DNA from: Epinephelus fuscoguttatus
Taxonomy: Eukaryota > Chordata > Actinopteri > Perciformes > Serranidae
Length of the DNA: 64,000 nucleotides
Direction: 5' to 3'
Assembly: GCF_011397635.1 (NCBI RefSeq)
Contig: NC_064770.1
Location: 26,243,603-26,307,602 of the forward strand
Shown in pieces: positions 12,140 through 24,253 of this stretch. The translations under genes and the position numbers were made by a program. The notes below the pieces were generated by a model. The model was not told where the DNA came from, ran no database searches, and saw nothing but the letters and a program-made list of their open reading frames with translations. The number at the start of each line of letters is the position of its first letter. Position 1 is the first letter of the stretch.

Positions 12140-15100
12140 AAGAGAGAGGGAGGGAGAAGGTTCAGTGAGTCGACTCCAGCCTTTTCTTCAAAGAGACTAA
12201 TCCCTGTCGGATTAATTTATTAGATCTTAATGTGCTGCACCTCCCACAGAGAGGCTGCCAGCCAACTGCTACAGAAAGTTTAAAGTATAACCAGCGCTGG
12301 GGGACACAACAACACACATCTTTGTCCTATTGTCCTCATGAGGACCCCCCACTGACCATATTTAGTTTGTACCCCAAAACCGTAATTTTAACATCATGTC
12401 TATGAGCCTAACAGCAACTTTAGGATTAACCTTTCTATAAGAGACAGGCCTTGAAGATAGAAACACAGGAACACACACACACATGCCATTTTGGTGGCCT
12501 TATTCGCCCCTCTGCTATTGTCTTCTCCCTTCTTCACTCTCTCCTTCCACTCCATCCTCATCCTCTCTTTCCCTTCCCATCTGTGCTCTATTTTTGTCTT
12601 TTTGTTTTCCCCTTCATCTCTCATGCCACCCCTCCTCTTCCTCATGCTCCTGCACAGTGTGTCTGCTGCCCCGTACCGCAGTAGAAGTGTTGTCAACCTT
12701 CACCATCAGGACACAGAGACAGACGAGGCCACCATGGTGCTCCCCCCAGCGGACTACTGTGACACCCCACAGCTCAATGCCATCAAGAACAATACCAGCG
12801 CCGTCACCACAAACAACAACCACCACCACTCCCCGACGCCCTCTGCAGCCTCCTCCACCTCGTCTGATCACACGGTCAGTCAGTGGGTTTGGTGTATGTG
12901 CATTCATCTCAAGCGTGTGTAGAATATTCCAGTAAGCCTAGCACAGTTAAAAATTATTGTTCTACGACATATAACAAGCCAAACCATACCTTTCTGCTGT
13001 GCATAGTGTCGTGATAGAACTGGCAGTGTGTGGCTCCGTCTCACCTGATACCTACTGTACCCGCAGCTGTGCAGCCTTATCTTGACTGCTGATGACTGCG
13101 TGTGTGTGTGTGTGTGTGTGTGGTGTCAGATGAGCTTTTTATGCCTTGGAAACCTGACCATACTCTGATACACTCTTAGTGTCGGCTGACATACACAATA
13201 AAAATCAATTATTGGGACTTTGGGGCAGATTAACACGGAGTTTGCTGCAAGTACAATTTCTGTTGTGTGGATATCTTATAAGCAAATGCATGTGAGGCAC
13301 AAGCACATACCAGCAAGTGGATATTCTGGATATTTTCATTCTCTGCTTGTAAAAACAATACTGATTTAATAATATTTTCTTAAGAAATTTGAATACTAAA
13401 TGTCAGTTTGGAGAAGCATACAGCAGCAGGGATGCTTCTGGCTCAACATGAGGCAAAGGTGGCATATCATAACATTGGATAATGTCTCATTTACTGTACT
13501 GCTTATCTTCAATTTATATTTAGGTTGCTGTAACTGGAAAAAGCCCCTTCAATAAGCAGCTTACTTGTACTAAAGCCTCCTATCAGGTGGACCGGAAACT
13601 TAAATTGTCCATGGATGTAAAAGTAACATGGTTGTGTGTGTGTGGCCCAGTGATAGACTGGTAACCTACTGTATCTGGGGTATGTTGGATGCTTTCCATC
13701 CGCCATGACCAGGCTGAACAGGACAAGTAGTTATATAAACAAGATTTTATCTCTACTTAGGGGAATCACCATACAGGTCCACCCGAGACTAAAGAGTGGG
13801 GAAAAGTAAAATCAGTGATTTCTTTCTTAACACTTTATATAGGTAAGAAGATAGTTGTTGAAGATGTGAAACAACTGGTAACTATTTCATCATCGCTCAA
13901 TGACACACTGGAGCCATCCTTATATAAAAACTAACATTAGAGCGCTAGCAGCAAGCTCTCTTATCTCTGTCAGTAAAATAAATACATGAATAACAGCTGT
14001 GCTAAATGCCACAGGCCTATAAACATAAGCAAAATAGTTGCCATGAATGTACCTTTCAGTCTTTCCACCTGAATCAGCTACCCGGCCCTGCAGTTGCTGC
14101 TCACTGCTGTGGGTGCGGGATTCGTGCTAATTTGCCGCTGTCACTGCGCAGCGGCTTGTTTTTCATTTCAGCGCCCTCAGTGAGCACAGCCCCAGTGTCT
14201 TAAAATGGAGACTACTAATGACTTTTTTATGATTTTGAAACCTAATTTTATAGACTTGGCATTCTTTTTAATCATGCAGATCAGGCTCTGTGGTTAATAA
14301 CACACTTCTCTGCGATGTGAAAAACTCAGAATGCATTTTGATTTTTGCTTTACCCAGACTTTAACAACAATGGAGAAACTCTGTTCTGTTTTGTTTTGAG
14401 GACACAAACATAAGAAATGTCAGAAATGTGATGTAAAGGCTACTGCCAGTTGTCTTATCTTCCAAAATTGCAGTTCTAGGACTTCATCCTCACATGGCTG
14501 TAGGGGATGAAGACAGGCTGAGTAAAGAAAGTCGCCTTTGTTACAATAATCCCCGGTGTGCTGATAAAGGCTCGTTTTTCCAGTATGAGGCGGTGACACT
14601 GGGATAGACGTGAGATCAGACTCTGGGTCAGCAGTACACACACGGCACCCTCCCACGCTTTCTACATCTCTGCAGCGGATGTTTTTGAATATGTATATCC
14701 TCTGGAATAGTATCAATAGTATAATCTATGTTATCATATTATCTAATGATTATTTCAGCCACCTCCCGTACCAACTTGGCTGTCATTACCTTACAAATGT
14801 TCTCCACATTTGCATACCATGCAAAGCGGCAACCAAAGTTGCGGTTTTCCTCTGTGAAAGCATTCGTAGTTCTACCGTGCTGCATATATGTAAATGTGTT
14901 GTGGTTGGTCAAGGTTAAAATCATCTGCTCGGTTTGCACGATCTCATCCACACACTCTGCACGACATCACACAGCACAGCTTTTAAGCTCCATGAAGACC
15001 TTTTAAAAACGTTCCACACCTTTCAGCCACAGTGGGATGTTGGATACATTTATGGATATTTCCTATTTAAGATGTTTAAAACAACTCAAACTAACTGTCT

Positions 15101-18100
15101 CGTCCTCACTTAGTCATCAAGCTAAATACATCTACCCACTGAGACTAATTAACACTGATTACCCAAGGCTGTATTTGGTGTGGGGCCCACAGAGACTACT
15201 TAGACATAGGACCCAGAATCTGGTGCTACACCCCTGATCTGGAATAGAACTGACTCACTGGGTGATATGGTCAGTATGCTGTAAGTCACTGATTTGCAAG
15301 TCAAATCAAGCCTCATGTCCTAAAGCTAACGTACTTATCATATATGATAATTTTAGCACTTTATTTTAAACATGGAAGGCCTGAGACAGACACAGGCCCA
15401 ATCCCATTTCTTATTTATGCCCCTGCGCCTTGTTTTCGAGTGCCCCTTTGCCCCGTGAGACAGAGTTACAGTGCAAAGAGGTTGTGGTCCAAATCTTCCC
15501 CTGAAATGAAATAAGACAACCCTTTAAGATCCTGATATATCACCATTATTGTCATCATCAACAATGTCATTTATGTAAACAAACGGGGCTGTGGCAATAA
15601 AGTTGTTACCACAGTGACATTTGTCCTTATCTGATGGAGACAGAAATGCAGTGATGCTGGCAATTCATTCACAACTTAAGTTTCATGTTAACAATCGATC
15701 AAACAAGTCATCAAATAATTCATTAGCAGGCCACCCTGTAGGCTAATGTTAGCAACCTGTACTCCATCCCTGTCAGTCTGCACTGGCATTGCAGGAGCAG
15801 TAACAAGTGCAGCTACTCTGCTACTGGACTTAAGTTAAAGTTTGTGCATCATATACCATCAAAGGGAGGGAATACAACATGAAAATATGACAAAACGCAG
15901 GACTGTCATGCACAAATCAGAAGCAACAATGTAACATTAGCTAGCTAGCTAGCTAGCTAGCTAGTTAGCCACCAAGACAGCATCACACCACTAGCTTTGT
16001 TTGCTATGCTTGTTTTAAAGAAAAGGACCATAATCCGTTGAAATGACATTAAACCATGGATGGATTACGGAACGGGCCTATCGGGAGCAGGCCCAGGGGC
16101 ACAAAATGTCACTCAAATTAACACTTAACGACCAGAAAAGACCCAAAATGACCACAAAAGACACAACAAGATCACAAAGGATGCAATGGAACTTCAAAGA
16201 GACACAAAATAGCTGCAACATAGGCAAAATAACCACAAAGAGCCAAAAAAATGACCCCAAAAGGGCATAAAACAACCACAAGCAGACAAAAAATGACTGC
16301 AAAGTGACACAAAATTATGTCAAAGAGACACAAAAGTACCTTATTAAGACACAAAATTACCTCTAAGAGACCCAAATGACTACCAAAAGACATCTAATAA
16401 CTAACCCTAGCATCCGAACCACTTAAAAGAAATGCAAAACCACCACAAAGTTTGTGTCTTGTTCCCTTGTAGAAGAGGTGGTGGGGCCTTTTGCATATCT
16501 GAGCCCAGGGGCCCACTGTCGCATAATCCACTCGTGCATTGAACTAAGATAATACAATTGTTTTCGTAATTTTTGATTCTTATTAACAAAAATTACATGT
16601 GCAGGTCTCTTTTGTTGCATGTGCAGCCATCTTGCTGACCATATCTCGTAACACTCAGTTATAAGTATGCCTCTATCCCATCAAGAATCAGTCCAGCCTA
16701 CCCCTTGACATGAATTCACAAAACGGAGGAGAGGGACTAAGTGGTAGGGGTAAGGGGTGGGTTGGGATTGAGCCACAGTACACACACAAGAAACACAAAC
16801 ACAGCCAATGATGAGGCTATTCTGGTAGGCTGTGATGTTTGACCCAGATGGAGGTTCAATGGTCAGATGGCAAATGCAGATACTTCTCTCTGTCTTGCCT
16901 CTGCAGTATTCATTATTCACCACCCATTTGGTCCGCAGCCACAGGCAGACATACAGTAATAGGGACAATGATCACCATGCTTTTGTGTGTGCATGTGTCT
17001 CCACTGTCAGGCCTGTCAGTCCACATCCAGGCTGCATCTCTCCACCACTGACTCTGCATCATGGTGGAATTCCACTCTGGCTGAACCCGATACCCGGCAG
17101 CTTCCCTCTTTGTCCTTCCCTCTTCATTCTTTCAGTTCCTCAAGCTGTTGTTTGTCTGTTTATCTCCACATCTGCGCACCCGTCTCGCCATTTCAGATGC
17201 ATGCCTCTGTCTGTCTGTCCCTCCTTCCGTTTTCCAATGTAAAGCAGGGTCACTTTATCTCCTAAAATCCCCACTTTAACTCAAAACACACACACGTCTC
17301 AGAATAGAGTTGCATGTGAGGGAAAAGTTCTGCACTGCTACAGTAATACTCTGATTTATGTTGAGCTCAGTGTGTGAGTGGGTGGCTGAAGCGATGTGTT
17401 GGTGTGTGCACATGTTTGTGCACGTGTGTTGGGTTAGTGCGGGACTTGTTGCTGCAGCATTCATGAATTTTAATGTCAGTTTGATATGTGTGCTGCGTCA
17501 CTTTTTGTGCTGCTCAGGTGGTAAACTTGATAAATATGTGTTTCTGCTGCGCTGATACTGGGAGGAAGTCGGTTTTATTTTCCCGTAATACTTTATGTTC
17601 TCTATTTATTAGTCTATAATTCTGCCCGTGCTCTAAATAGAGGTCGATATTAAGCCAGAATCAGAGCATCTGTAATCCCACAGTGCTGTTTCTGCGTATT
17701 TTCACTTCACATTAAACTAACTGAAATGTTTCAGCCGAGCCTTTTTTTTTCAGTGTTGTAGGTTTGTTAGAGGGGGAGGGGAGGGCGGGGGGAGGTGGGG
17801 TTACCCAGGAATGCACCGTCACCATGAGAGAAAAATGCACCCTCACTGGTTCTGTGCCTTTCACTGTGGAAAAGATAACGACTCACAGGAATGAATATAT
17901 TTAGAGGATGGAGACAAACAGAGAGAGAGTGAGGGAGAGGGAGTGATGTGAGAGATTGAGATCTACAGAGAAAGTTGAAGGGGCAGAGACGCTTTTGACC
18001 TCCAGGCCGAGTATCAGCGCAATGCAAGAACAGATATCTGTGAGTGTTGATACTCAGAGTTTAACAGAGCAGAACCCACAGAGGTGAAGATATTCTTGGC

Positions 18101-21100
18101 TCCCCGGCCGAGCTGTGTATTAACATGTTGACTGTACAAGTGTGTATTAAACTGCAGTCACGGTTCAACAAAAGCAGAGACACTGGATGTTTTAGAGAGG
18201 AGATGTAAAGTGTTCACATTGAATATAGAAAGATTGTTGCTGCGTGATTTGTAATTCAAACATCTGTAGGAGAAGCACAGATGTGGAACTCTTGATGTCC
18301 TGTGGGCAGTGGTGGAAAAGTACTTTTGTAGTATTTAAGTAGCAGTATTTAAGATTTGCATTAGTTAGTGATGAAAATGCAGAGAGGAGGAGGAGATACC
18401 TAAATAAAAATTCTTTCATCCCTCTGTCAGTGAAACTCCTAAACTCAGGACATGAGAAGGGTGTGAAGTGAGGGATGGTGTTGCACGTATTTGAATACAT
18501 TTTAAATTTGCACTTGTATGTGCGACGCCCTTTTCTGTCTGTTCCTGCAGTATATGTTTTTATGAGGCAGCCTTTATGCCTGAGACAGTTTTCCCCAGGG
18601 ACAAATAAATAACTGTGAATCTTGAATGTTTTTTTTAAAAAAAAAAAAAAACCCAGAATAATATACTTTATAATAATATGACACTGTGAAATGTGAAAGT
18701 ATTTTTTTACATTTGATAATTTAAGAACATGTTGATAATACCTCTGTACTTTTCATTGAGTAACGTTTTGAATTGAGGACTTTTACTTGTGTTAGAGCAT
18801 TTTGAGACTCTGGTGTTTTTACTTTTACTTAAGTAAAGGATCTGAGTGTGTCTGATGGGAGTAACACAGGTCACAATGAGAGGGACTGCACTGAGACTGA
18901 AACGCTCTGACAGAGACATCAGTTACTTTATCCACTCCTGACCCCTTGTGGATTCTTGGCAGTACTGCAGATTGATAGTTGGAAGATAGGGTCAGCTGTC
19001 AGGACAATTTAATGCTGACAAATAAGTTTGCAAAACAGAAGCTGTGTCTGAAATCACTCCCTAATTTAGTCATCCACTACTCCCTATGTAGTCTTGTGTC
19101 AGCATTAGTGTTCACAGCACTGGAGTTTCTGACTTCAATGCAGTGCCCTGACAAATATCTAATTCAGTACCTTTTTTTAAATGTATTTAAACAAAGCAAA
19201 TACAAATTACACAACTACACTATAACACATCATAAACTACTGATATAAACATATGATAGTAATAGGAAGGAAAGAAAAATTACAGATACACAAAAAAACA
19301 AATCAACAACAAAACAAACAACCAAAAACAAGTAAATAATGATATCATTATCATCCTTCTTTAAGCTTGGCCTTAATCTCTTCCATCGTTTCCCCTGCCT
19401 TTTAGCAATAATGCCTTCTGACATAAAGAAATGTTTTAACAAGGAAAGAAAACTGGGGAATGTCAAATGCTCTTTTTCATATGATTCAATTTTCTTCTTA
19501 ATATCATAATAGTATTTAAAATGTTAGGACAACCTTTTCCTAATTCACCGAGCATTATTGTTTGAGGGCACGTGGTTTAAAAAAATCAAACTTGATAAAA
19601 GCCAACTTTTAATAGTCGTCCAAAAAGTTGCCACATGGGGACAGAACCAAAATAAATGCAGCATATCTTCAATTTAAAATTTACAGAAACAACAGTTTAC
19701 ACCATCTTCCATACCCCAACCAAAAAGCATTTTTCTTGTTGGCAGTATTTTGTATAGATTTTTTAATTAAACATATTGTGACTTCAATATCACTTTTGAT
19801 ACTACAGGGAAAAATTGACATTAAGGTCATATAAGTTATATTTTTACATAGAAGGACTTTGCTTTGGTCTTTGGTGCAAACATTAAACATACAGAAGCAT
19901 TACAATGAAAATATGAAGAAGACATTTTTAAAGCAGAATGACTTAAGTAAATGTGAACAATATTAAAACATTTTTACATTAATGAAAACAATATTAACTT
20001 GCGGTAGTGCAACTAAGAAGCAAAACAAAACCGTGCAGCAAAAGCTGATGTGCAACCAGAGTGACAGAGACTGTGGATCACGTGTATTGAAAATGTTTCA
20101 GCTATTCAGATGTGTATGGATAAATCAGTTTCTCTGAATTCACACACATTTTTTCATTCAGTTGTGGGAATTTTCTGACAGAATACAAACTCTAAATAAA
20201 GTTGGACACTAAATGTGATGCACAGTATACTAAATGGGGAGTGATTTAGGACACAGCCTGTGTACATTTTTTTGTGTTTACAGGAAGATAGAGAGTTTCT
20301 TCTGGCTGCAGTACAGAGGAGGAAACTCTGCTGTCTCTGTTGATTTGATTGTGTGTGTCTGCAGCTAGATTTTCTCCTTGTATTCCCCACTCACCAGTCA
20401 CGTTTGTTGTTTTGTTGTGTCTCTCACACGTAGTCTCCAAGGTGTTGCAAGGATTTAAAGAGTACAAGGCCCAATCCCAATGTCCCCTGAACTCTCAGGG
20501 ACTTCAGTGGCGTCAGCTGGTAAATACTTGAGTGTGAGAGGCTGCGAGGGTTCAAAATGGTATAAGCAGGAATGGGACAGCACTTTGTGATGACTAATCA
20601 CGTTACCTTGACGATGCCAGAGCATGTTAGTGTGGTACAGTTGTCGGATTTTCACCTTCTTCACAGCAAAGGCACTTCAGAATTCAAGTTAAATGGTTGA
20701 TGAGTAACAAAGATGTGTAATATAGTCTCTTGCATTCCTTTGATTTCATGTGTTTTTCATGGACAATCTCTGTATCTTTAATAAGCCAGGCTGAGCACCT
20801 TCTGTTTTTAATCGCTGCAGGGCTTCCCCTGGTAGCTCTGTGTTTTAACGTCACGACACTATGAATCGTGTGTAGAGCCCTCAGGCAAAGTCTGCGGAAA
20901 TTCCGGACTTAGGAAAAGTGTGCGTAAAAGGGCTCAAGATGTCTGTGGGAGGGCCGCAGTGCACTTGATGATTCGACAGTGGGACAACACTAAGCCCTCA
21001 TGTGCTGTGTGGGAACGCAGGGTGTGGAGACTGGGACTGGGCTCAAGATCAGTGTGATTAGGATGATCCCAGGTAGAGAGGATCACATGCTTTATTCCCC

Positions 21101-21785
21101 CTTTGATTTGGTCATTTAATTGAGTGTCAGTGCCAGTTTATTTGTGTTTAAAAGGCTACTGTTTCAAACAAACACCTCATCTCCAGTGGTAAACTCTGCT
21201 CCACACTTCTGTGTGTGTTCAGGTTTGGTGGCACCGACTCGTCACAAGAAAACATTATGCAGCTGATTGTCGAACAGACTTGAATTTCCAGAAGCTCCAG
21301 ATTCCACACACTGTCTCGTGATGTGACACGGCTCACTGTCTTTCCCACGCTTTCCTTCGCTCATACAGTCATCAAGTGTATCCAATCTCTCAACAGCCTG
21401 AAATATGTGTGTACGTGTTGGTTTACACTGTACATGGAAAAAATGTAAATGCACCAAGCACGGCAGAAAATGAGGCGACTGAGGTTTTCATAGTGCAGAT
21501 GTGTCATGGTTGTATACTGTGTGTTAAAGTGAATGTTCATGTGCCTCAGAGGTGATGGTGAATCTGTGTTTTCTCCACAGGCAGCGCAGCCGAACGGCAC
21601 CTCAAGACCTACGCCTGCTTACCTAGCGTAAGTGACATAAAACATGAATGAGATGATGTGCCTTTTTCTCACTCATGCACACGTCACTCATCTCTGCTGC
21701 CTGTTTTCACAGGGGAGGGAACCCATTCGCCACCATCCGGCTACGTCCAACCGTCACCAACGACCGCTCTGCACCCGTCATCTGA
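2457..21785 (+). CDS. baiap2l1: BAR/IMD domain-containing adaptor protein 2-like 1 (IRTKS), 3' portion, 8 exons
   Basis: Exons 2457-2609, 2968-3123, 5508-5619, 7181-7397, 9748-9810, 12658-12874, 21581-21627 and 21713-21785 join in frame into the C-terminal 345 residues of BAIAP2L1; human is about 511, so roughly 170-180 N-terminal residues lie upstream of the window. Residues 1-80 of the part seen are the end of the I-BAR (IMD) helical domain, with the family-typical [21 protein letters not shown] Pro/Ser/Thr-rich linker follows, then an SH3 domain at about residues 169-225 (ALYDY-type start at [26 protein letters not shown]). The tail ends in the conserved [19 protein letters not shown], a WH2-like actin-binding tail in the family. 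Known role: bends plasma membrane and links Rac and actin regulators at protrusions and microvilli. An Asn/His/Ser-rich stretch sits in exon 12658-12874. Paralogues baiap2 and baiap2l2 are less likely because of this C-terminus and the bri3/tecpr1/lmtk2 neighbours. Confidence 0.93.
2968..3123 (+). CDS. baiap2l1: baiap2l1 exon: last I-BAR helix and linker
   Basis: 52 whole codons after the acceptor ctggacag. It starts with [16 protein letters not shown], matching the final I-BAR helix, then a Thr/Pro/Ser-rich linker. The donor is GTATGA, phase 0. Confidence 0.85.
3842..4048 (-). pseudogene. MADF-domain exon, Harbinger-type transposon debris
   Basis: The minus strand encodes [20 protein letters not shown] and [10 protein letters not shown], which fit the MADF (Myb/SANT-like) fold found in the accessory protein of PIF/Harbinger transposons. 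It runs straight into a GTAAGT-like splice donor. No partner exon or transposase was recognised. Element boundaries, perhaps about 3430-4380, are uncertain. An independent host MADF gene cannot be ruled out but is unlikely inside this intron. Confidence 0.5.
5508..5619 (+). CDS. baiap2l1: baiap2l1 exon: Pro-rich linker
   Basis: Encodes [19 protein letters not shown], equivalent to the human PPAPSGRAYTSPLIDMF stretch. The exon ends in phase 1, completed by the next exon (Asp). Confidence 0.85.
7181..7397 (+). CDS. baiap2l1: baiap2l1 exon: SH3 domain
   Basis: Encodes the [10 protein letters not shown] motif followed by most of the SH3 fold ([18 protein letters not shown], then [12 protein letters not shown]). 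The GTGAGT donor leaves phase 2, completed by the next exon. Confidence 0.92.
9748..9810 (+). CDS. baiap2l1: baiap2l1 exon: end of SH3 domain
   Basis: A short 63-bp exon encoding [12 protein letters not shown], the last SH3 strands. The acceptor is cttgcag and the donor GTAAGG. Confidence 0.88.
9993..10920. mobile_element. Long foldback DNA element with a nested repeat in its loop
   Basis: Arms near 10080-10345 and 10660-10915 are imperfect reverse complements, sharing blocks such as TGTATTCCCTACAG, CCACTGACAGGCTCAG and CAAGTCTCGCTCA. A second common teleost repeat fills the loop. The outer right terminus is missing where the LINE fragment begins. Confidence 0.6.
10935..11993 (-). mobile_element. 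LINE 3' fragment with decayed reverse-transcriptase C-terminus
   Basis: The minus strand gives [20 protein letters not shown], followed, across stops, by [20 protein letters not shown] and [20 protein letters not shown], the end of a teleost LINE ORF2. The 3' tail at about 10940-11000 has the usual TTTATATAGCACCTTTCATAC. Lies in baiap2l1 intron 5 of those seen; not functional. Confidence 0.75.
12097..12155. repeat. (GA)n microsatellite
   Basis: A run of GA dinucleotides with a few interruptions. Confidence 0.9.
12658..12874 (+). CDS. baiap2l1: baiap2l1 exon: Ser/Asn/His-rich tail
   Basis: Encodes YRSRSVVNL and VLPPADY, which align with the human VRSISTVNL and VIPPPDY motifs, then a low-complexity stretch rich in Asn, His, Thr and Ser. 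The frame fits both flanking phases. Confidence 0.85.
13098..13122. repeat. (TG)n microsatellite
   Basis: A short uninterrupted TG dinucleotide run in the large baiap2l1 intron. Confidence 0.85.
15394..16773. mobile_element. DNA transposon remnant with a nested satellite-bearing element
   Basis: Begins with GGCCCAATCCCATTTC and ends with GGGTTGGGATTGAGCC, imperfect terminal inverted repeats. It carries a (TAGC)n run at 15938-15964 and the nested minisatellite element at about 16060-16532. No transposase is recognisable. Confidence 0.55.
16060..16532. repeat. Element with internal 21-bp minisatellite, copy 1
   Basis: Units of about 21 bp built on ACCACAAAGAGACACAAAAT repeat with drift. The array is flanked by inverted GGGCCCCTGGGC-like blocks and TGGATTA ends. 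The apparent reading frames on both strands are products of the repeat. Confidence 0.75.
18306..18870. mobile_element. MITE-like repeat of the 'acttttacttaagta' family
   Basis: Starts GTGGTGGAAAAGTACTTTTG and has ACTTTTACTTAAGTAAAGGA near the other end. A related copy lies at 29565-30000 and decayed pieces at about 33170-33290 and 33520-33690. Confidence 0.5.
19041..20261. mobile_element. DNA transposon split by an L1-type LINE fragment
   Basis: Imperfect terminal inverted repeats: CTGTGTCTGAAATCACTCCC at the left, and the reverse complement of GGGGAGTGATTTAGGACACA at the right. Inside, about 19168-19960, the minus strand reads [20 protein letters not shown], the C-terminal part of an L1-like ORF2, starting after a short poly(T) that is the LINE tail on this strand. 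Confidence 0.6.
20468..21043. mobile_element. Non-autonomous DNA element
   Basis: Left end GGCCCAATCCCAATGTCCCC and right end GGGACTGGGCTC form imperfect inverted termini, of the same family as the element at 15.4-16.8 kb. Non-coding. Confidence 0.45.
21581..21627 (+). CDS. baiap2l1: baiap2l1 exon: penultimate
   Basis: A 47-bp exon encoding [16 protein letters not shown], equivalent to human NDANGTAKPPFLS. The acceptor is ttctccacag and the donor GTAAGT. Confidence 0.87.
21713..21785 (+). CDS. baiap2l1: baiap2l1 terminal coding exon
   Basis: Encodes [23 protein letters not shown] and then TGA. The human protein has one further Arg. This nearly invariant C-terminus is the best single evidence for IRTKS rather than its paralogues. 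Confidence 0.93.
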
Positions 21786-22149
21786 TCGGTCCACATTTCC
21801 ACACATCCTCCGTCCCCACAACATCTCGTCAACCTTCCTGTGTCCTCCACCTGTGACGTGCAGCTCCGCCCTGCCTTTACTGTCCAGCAGCTTCTCCTGG
21901 TCTCTTTGAAACACACACAGAACTTGGCCAGCATCAAGAAGATTTAAAAAAAAATGCCATTTGAATCTGGGATCCTTCACTGCTGCAAACTCACATGAAG
22001 TATTTTGGGACCGTTTTATTTTACAGAACAGATGGTCATATATTTAATATATATATATATATATATTTTCTATGTCTATTTTTGTCCCTCTGTTTGTGGT
22101 GGTGATGTTTAAATGACCACAGTCTTTACCTGCACTTGAGAAATGGATG

Positions 22150-22703
22150 AATAAAAATGGTCAAAGAAAATTCTGCAATGTATTTATGCTGTTGCTTGTT
22201 CATCGTCAAAATGACTGTTAGAAATCTTTTCTGTTGCCATAGGACAGACAGTAGAAGAATGTACTGTAGAGGACCTCTTGCATTTCACCTTCAGGTCCTT
22301 ATGAAAATGTCGCATCTTGGCGTCGATACTAAAAATGTCGTTGACTGTTGCTGTGAGGAGAGGAAAACTCTAAGGGATGCATCCAAAAAAGGCACACAAG
22401 TGATCTTTAGTCCGTCTTGTATATACATTTGTACAACAGATGCTATAAATATTGTCCTTTGCCATCTAACTTAACGTTTTTGTAGAGCTAGACGACCGAG
22501 GAGCGAGGACTCTTGCCTTAATGACACAAACATAACTACTGTAAAAATATAATTCACCTGTTGTGTTCTTCAGATTTTCGACAATGGCCTCATCTTCACA
22601 TCAACAGTGCAGTCATTTCTGCTTTAATCACAACACGTGGCATTATAAGCACACCTCTTGGCCCGATTACAACCTTAATAGAATTTGCTGTATGAAAAAT
22701 AAA
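22150..22703 (+). terminator. baiap2l1: baiap2l1 3' UTR with two AATAAA poly(A) signals
   Basis: AATAAA occurs at 22150-22155 and again at 22698-22703. Either could end the baiap2l1 mRNA, giving 3' UTRs of about 0.4 or 0.9 kb. The UTR also carries a (TA)n run near 22040-22066. Sites are inferred from the motif only. Confidence 0.5.
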
Positions 22704-24120
22704 GATTTATTTCTTCAAATGTGCCGTTTAGTTTATTACACTGTACAAGGAATCCACAAAGTGTCTGTGTAAGTGTTCTCATGATGTGTAACAGTATATT
22801 TTTAGCATTTAATGTTGATTTGTTTGAAAAATGAAAGGAGCAGTCAAAAAGGTAAGTAGCATTCATTTTTAATTACAGTAACTCATATATAAAAAGTAAG
22901 AACCTCAATCATAAGAGCGTGCGTAGTGTGTTTTCTAAAGCAAGATTTGTTTTAAAATCACTCCCACCCAGTTCTCTCTCTTTTCTTCTGCCATGGACAG
23001 TTATATAACATCTTGCTGTGATGGAAGACGTAGACACAGATACTGCAGATACAGGGACGTAGACATTCTCCATTGATTGTCTGGTTTGGGAGGAATGGGG
23101 CAGGGTGACTTGTCACGGAGTACTAAGATAAAAATCCATAGATTATACACATTATTGAGAGATTTGTTTTTTTTCCAGCTTTTCCTCCCAGCATGCTTCC
23201 ATGAAGTGAAAACTCCACGTGTTAAAAGGAGGAGTCTGCACTTTGACATAAAGAGTCCTCATGAAGTCAAACAGTGATTGAGGTTGTAAAGTCGAGGGCG
23301 TTTTCAGATTGTATGTACCTGAGGTCTGCATTGGCCCTGGAAAAAGCACAACCCAGCAGAATAATCATCAAACAAACTGTCAGTGCAAATATGGCCCCAA
23401 GAAATAATATCCACAAAAACAGACAAAAATGGCGCAGGCTTTCTGTCTGGGACGAGTCTGTTGTTTCAGCCGGGACAGCTCACCTCCGAGGATCTTTACA
23501 TGTCATTTTTTTTTTTTTTAAAGATCTTGTGTGTGTTATTCCCAGCGACACACTGAGCCAAAAAAAAGGTTTACATTTATGAAGCTAATACATCAGTGAT
23601 CTACATGGATGCTGTGTTGAGTACAATGTTACCAAGCACAAAATTATGTATGCAGTGTGCCAGCGAAGACAAAAGGGGAATAAAAACTCAAGCACAAGTG
23701 TCTCAGTCAAATCTGGCTTGAAAAAAAAAAAAACATTAAGGAATCTGCTCAGATCCGCAGATAACTGAGCTAAGTCTACAGGAGAAATCATGACTGATGG
23801 AATCTCTGATGATCACTCAGCATGTCGTGAAGGCACTGACAACAACTGGACACGTACATGTGCTAGAATAAATCCTCAACTAGCAGATGAAAATAGATTT
23901 CTACGTGTGCCTCTAATAAAACATCATAATTCATGGTAATATCATCTTGATCATTTGTTGTACATAACGTAATGGCAACAGCAATGTGCAATATTAAGAA
24001 ATGATAACAAAATAAAAGACACAAAAATGATGGATTTCGTGTGTGTGTGTGTGTGTGTGTGCGTGTGTGTGTGTGTGTGTGTGCATGGGAGCAGGTGCAT
24101 GAGCTGTGGTTTTGGTCCCT
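22704..24120. other. Region between baiap2l1 and bri3 stop codons
   Basis: Converging 3' ends. It probably holds most of the bri3 3' UTR on the minus strand and a (TG)n microsatellite near its end (24039-24083). No further gene was recognised. Confidence 0.5.
24039..24083. repeat. (TG)n microsatellite in bri3 3' UTR
   Basis: A run of about 22 GT units with one CG interruption, 38 bases beyond the bri3 stop codon. Confidence 0.9.
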
Positions 24121-24253
24121 CTAGCCGAAGGTGGCGCCACAGTTGGGACACCTTCTCTGACGCAGTGCGAAGCAGAAGAGGAGGCCCAGGGGGAAGAAGA
24201 AGATGGCACACAGGATCCCCAGGCAGGTGAAGTCATCCTCCAGGACGCCGACT
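24121..24253 (-). CDS. bri3: bri3 exon 3 (stop codon)
   Basis: Encodes [10 protein letters not shown], a hydrophobic membrane segment, then [13 protein letters not shown] and TAG. Near-identical to the human C-terminus. Confidence 0.93.

Noticed and set aside
12400..12935. Several overlapping frames on both strands around 12.4-12.9 kb
   Set aside because: Only the frame continuing the spliced baiap2l1 product is coding; the others are shadows of that exon and of a C/T-rich intron end.
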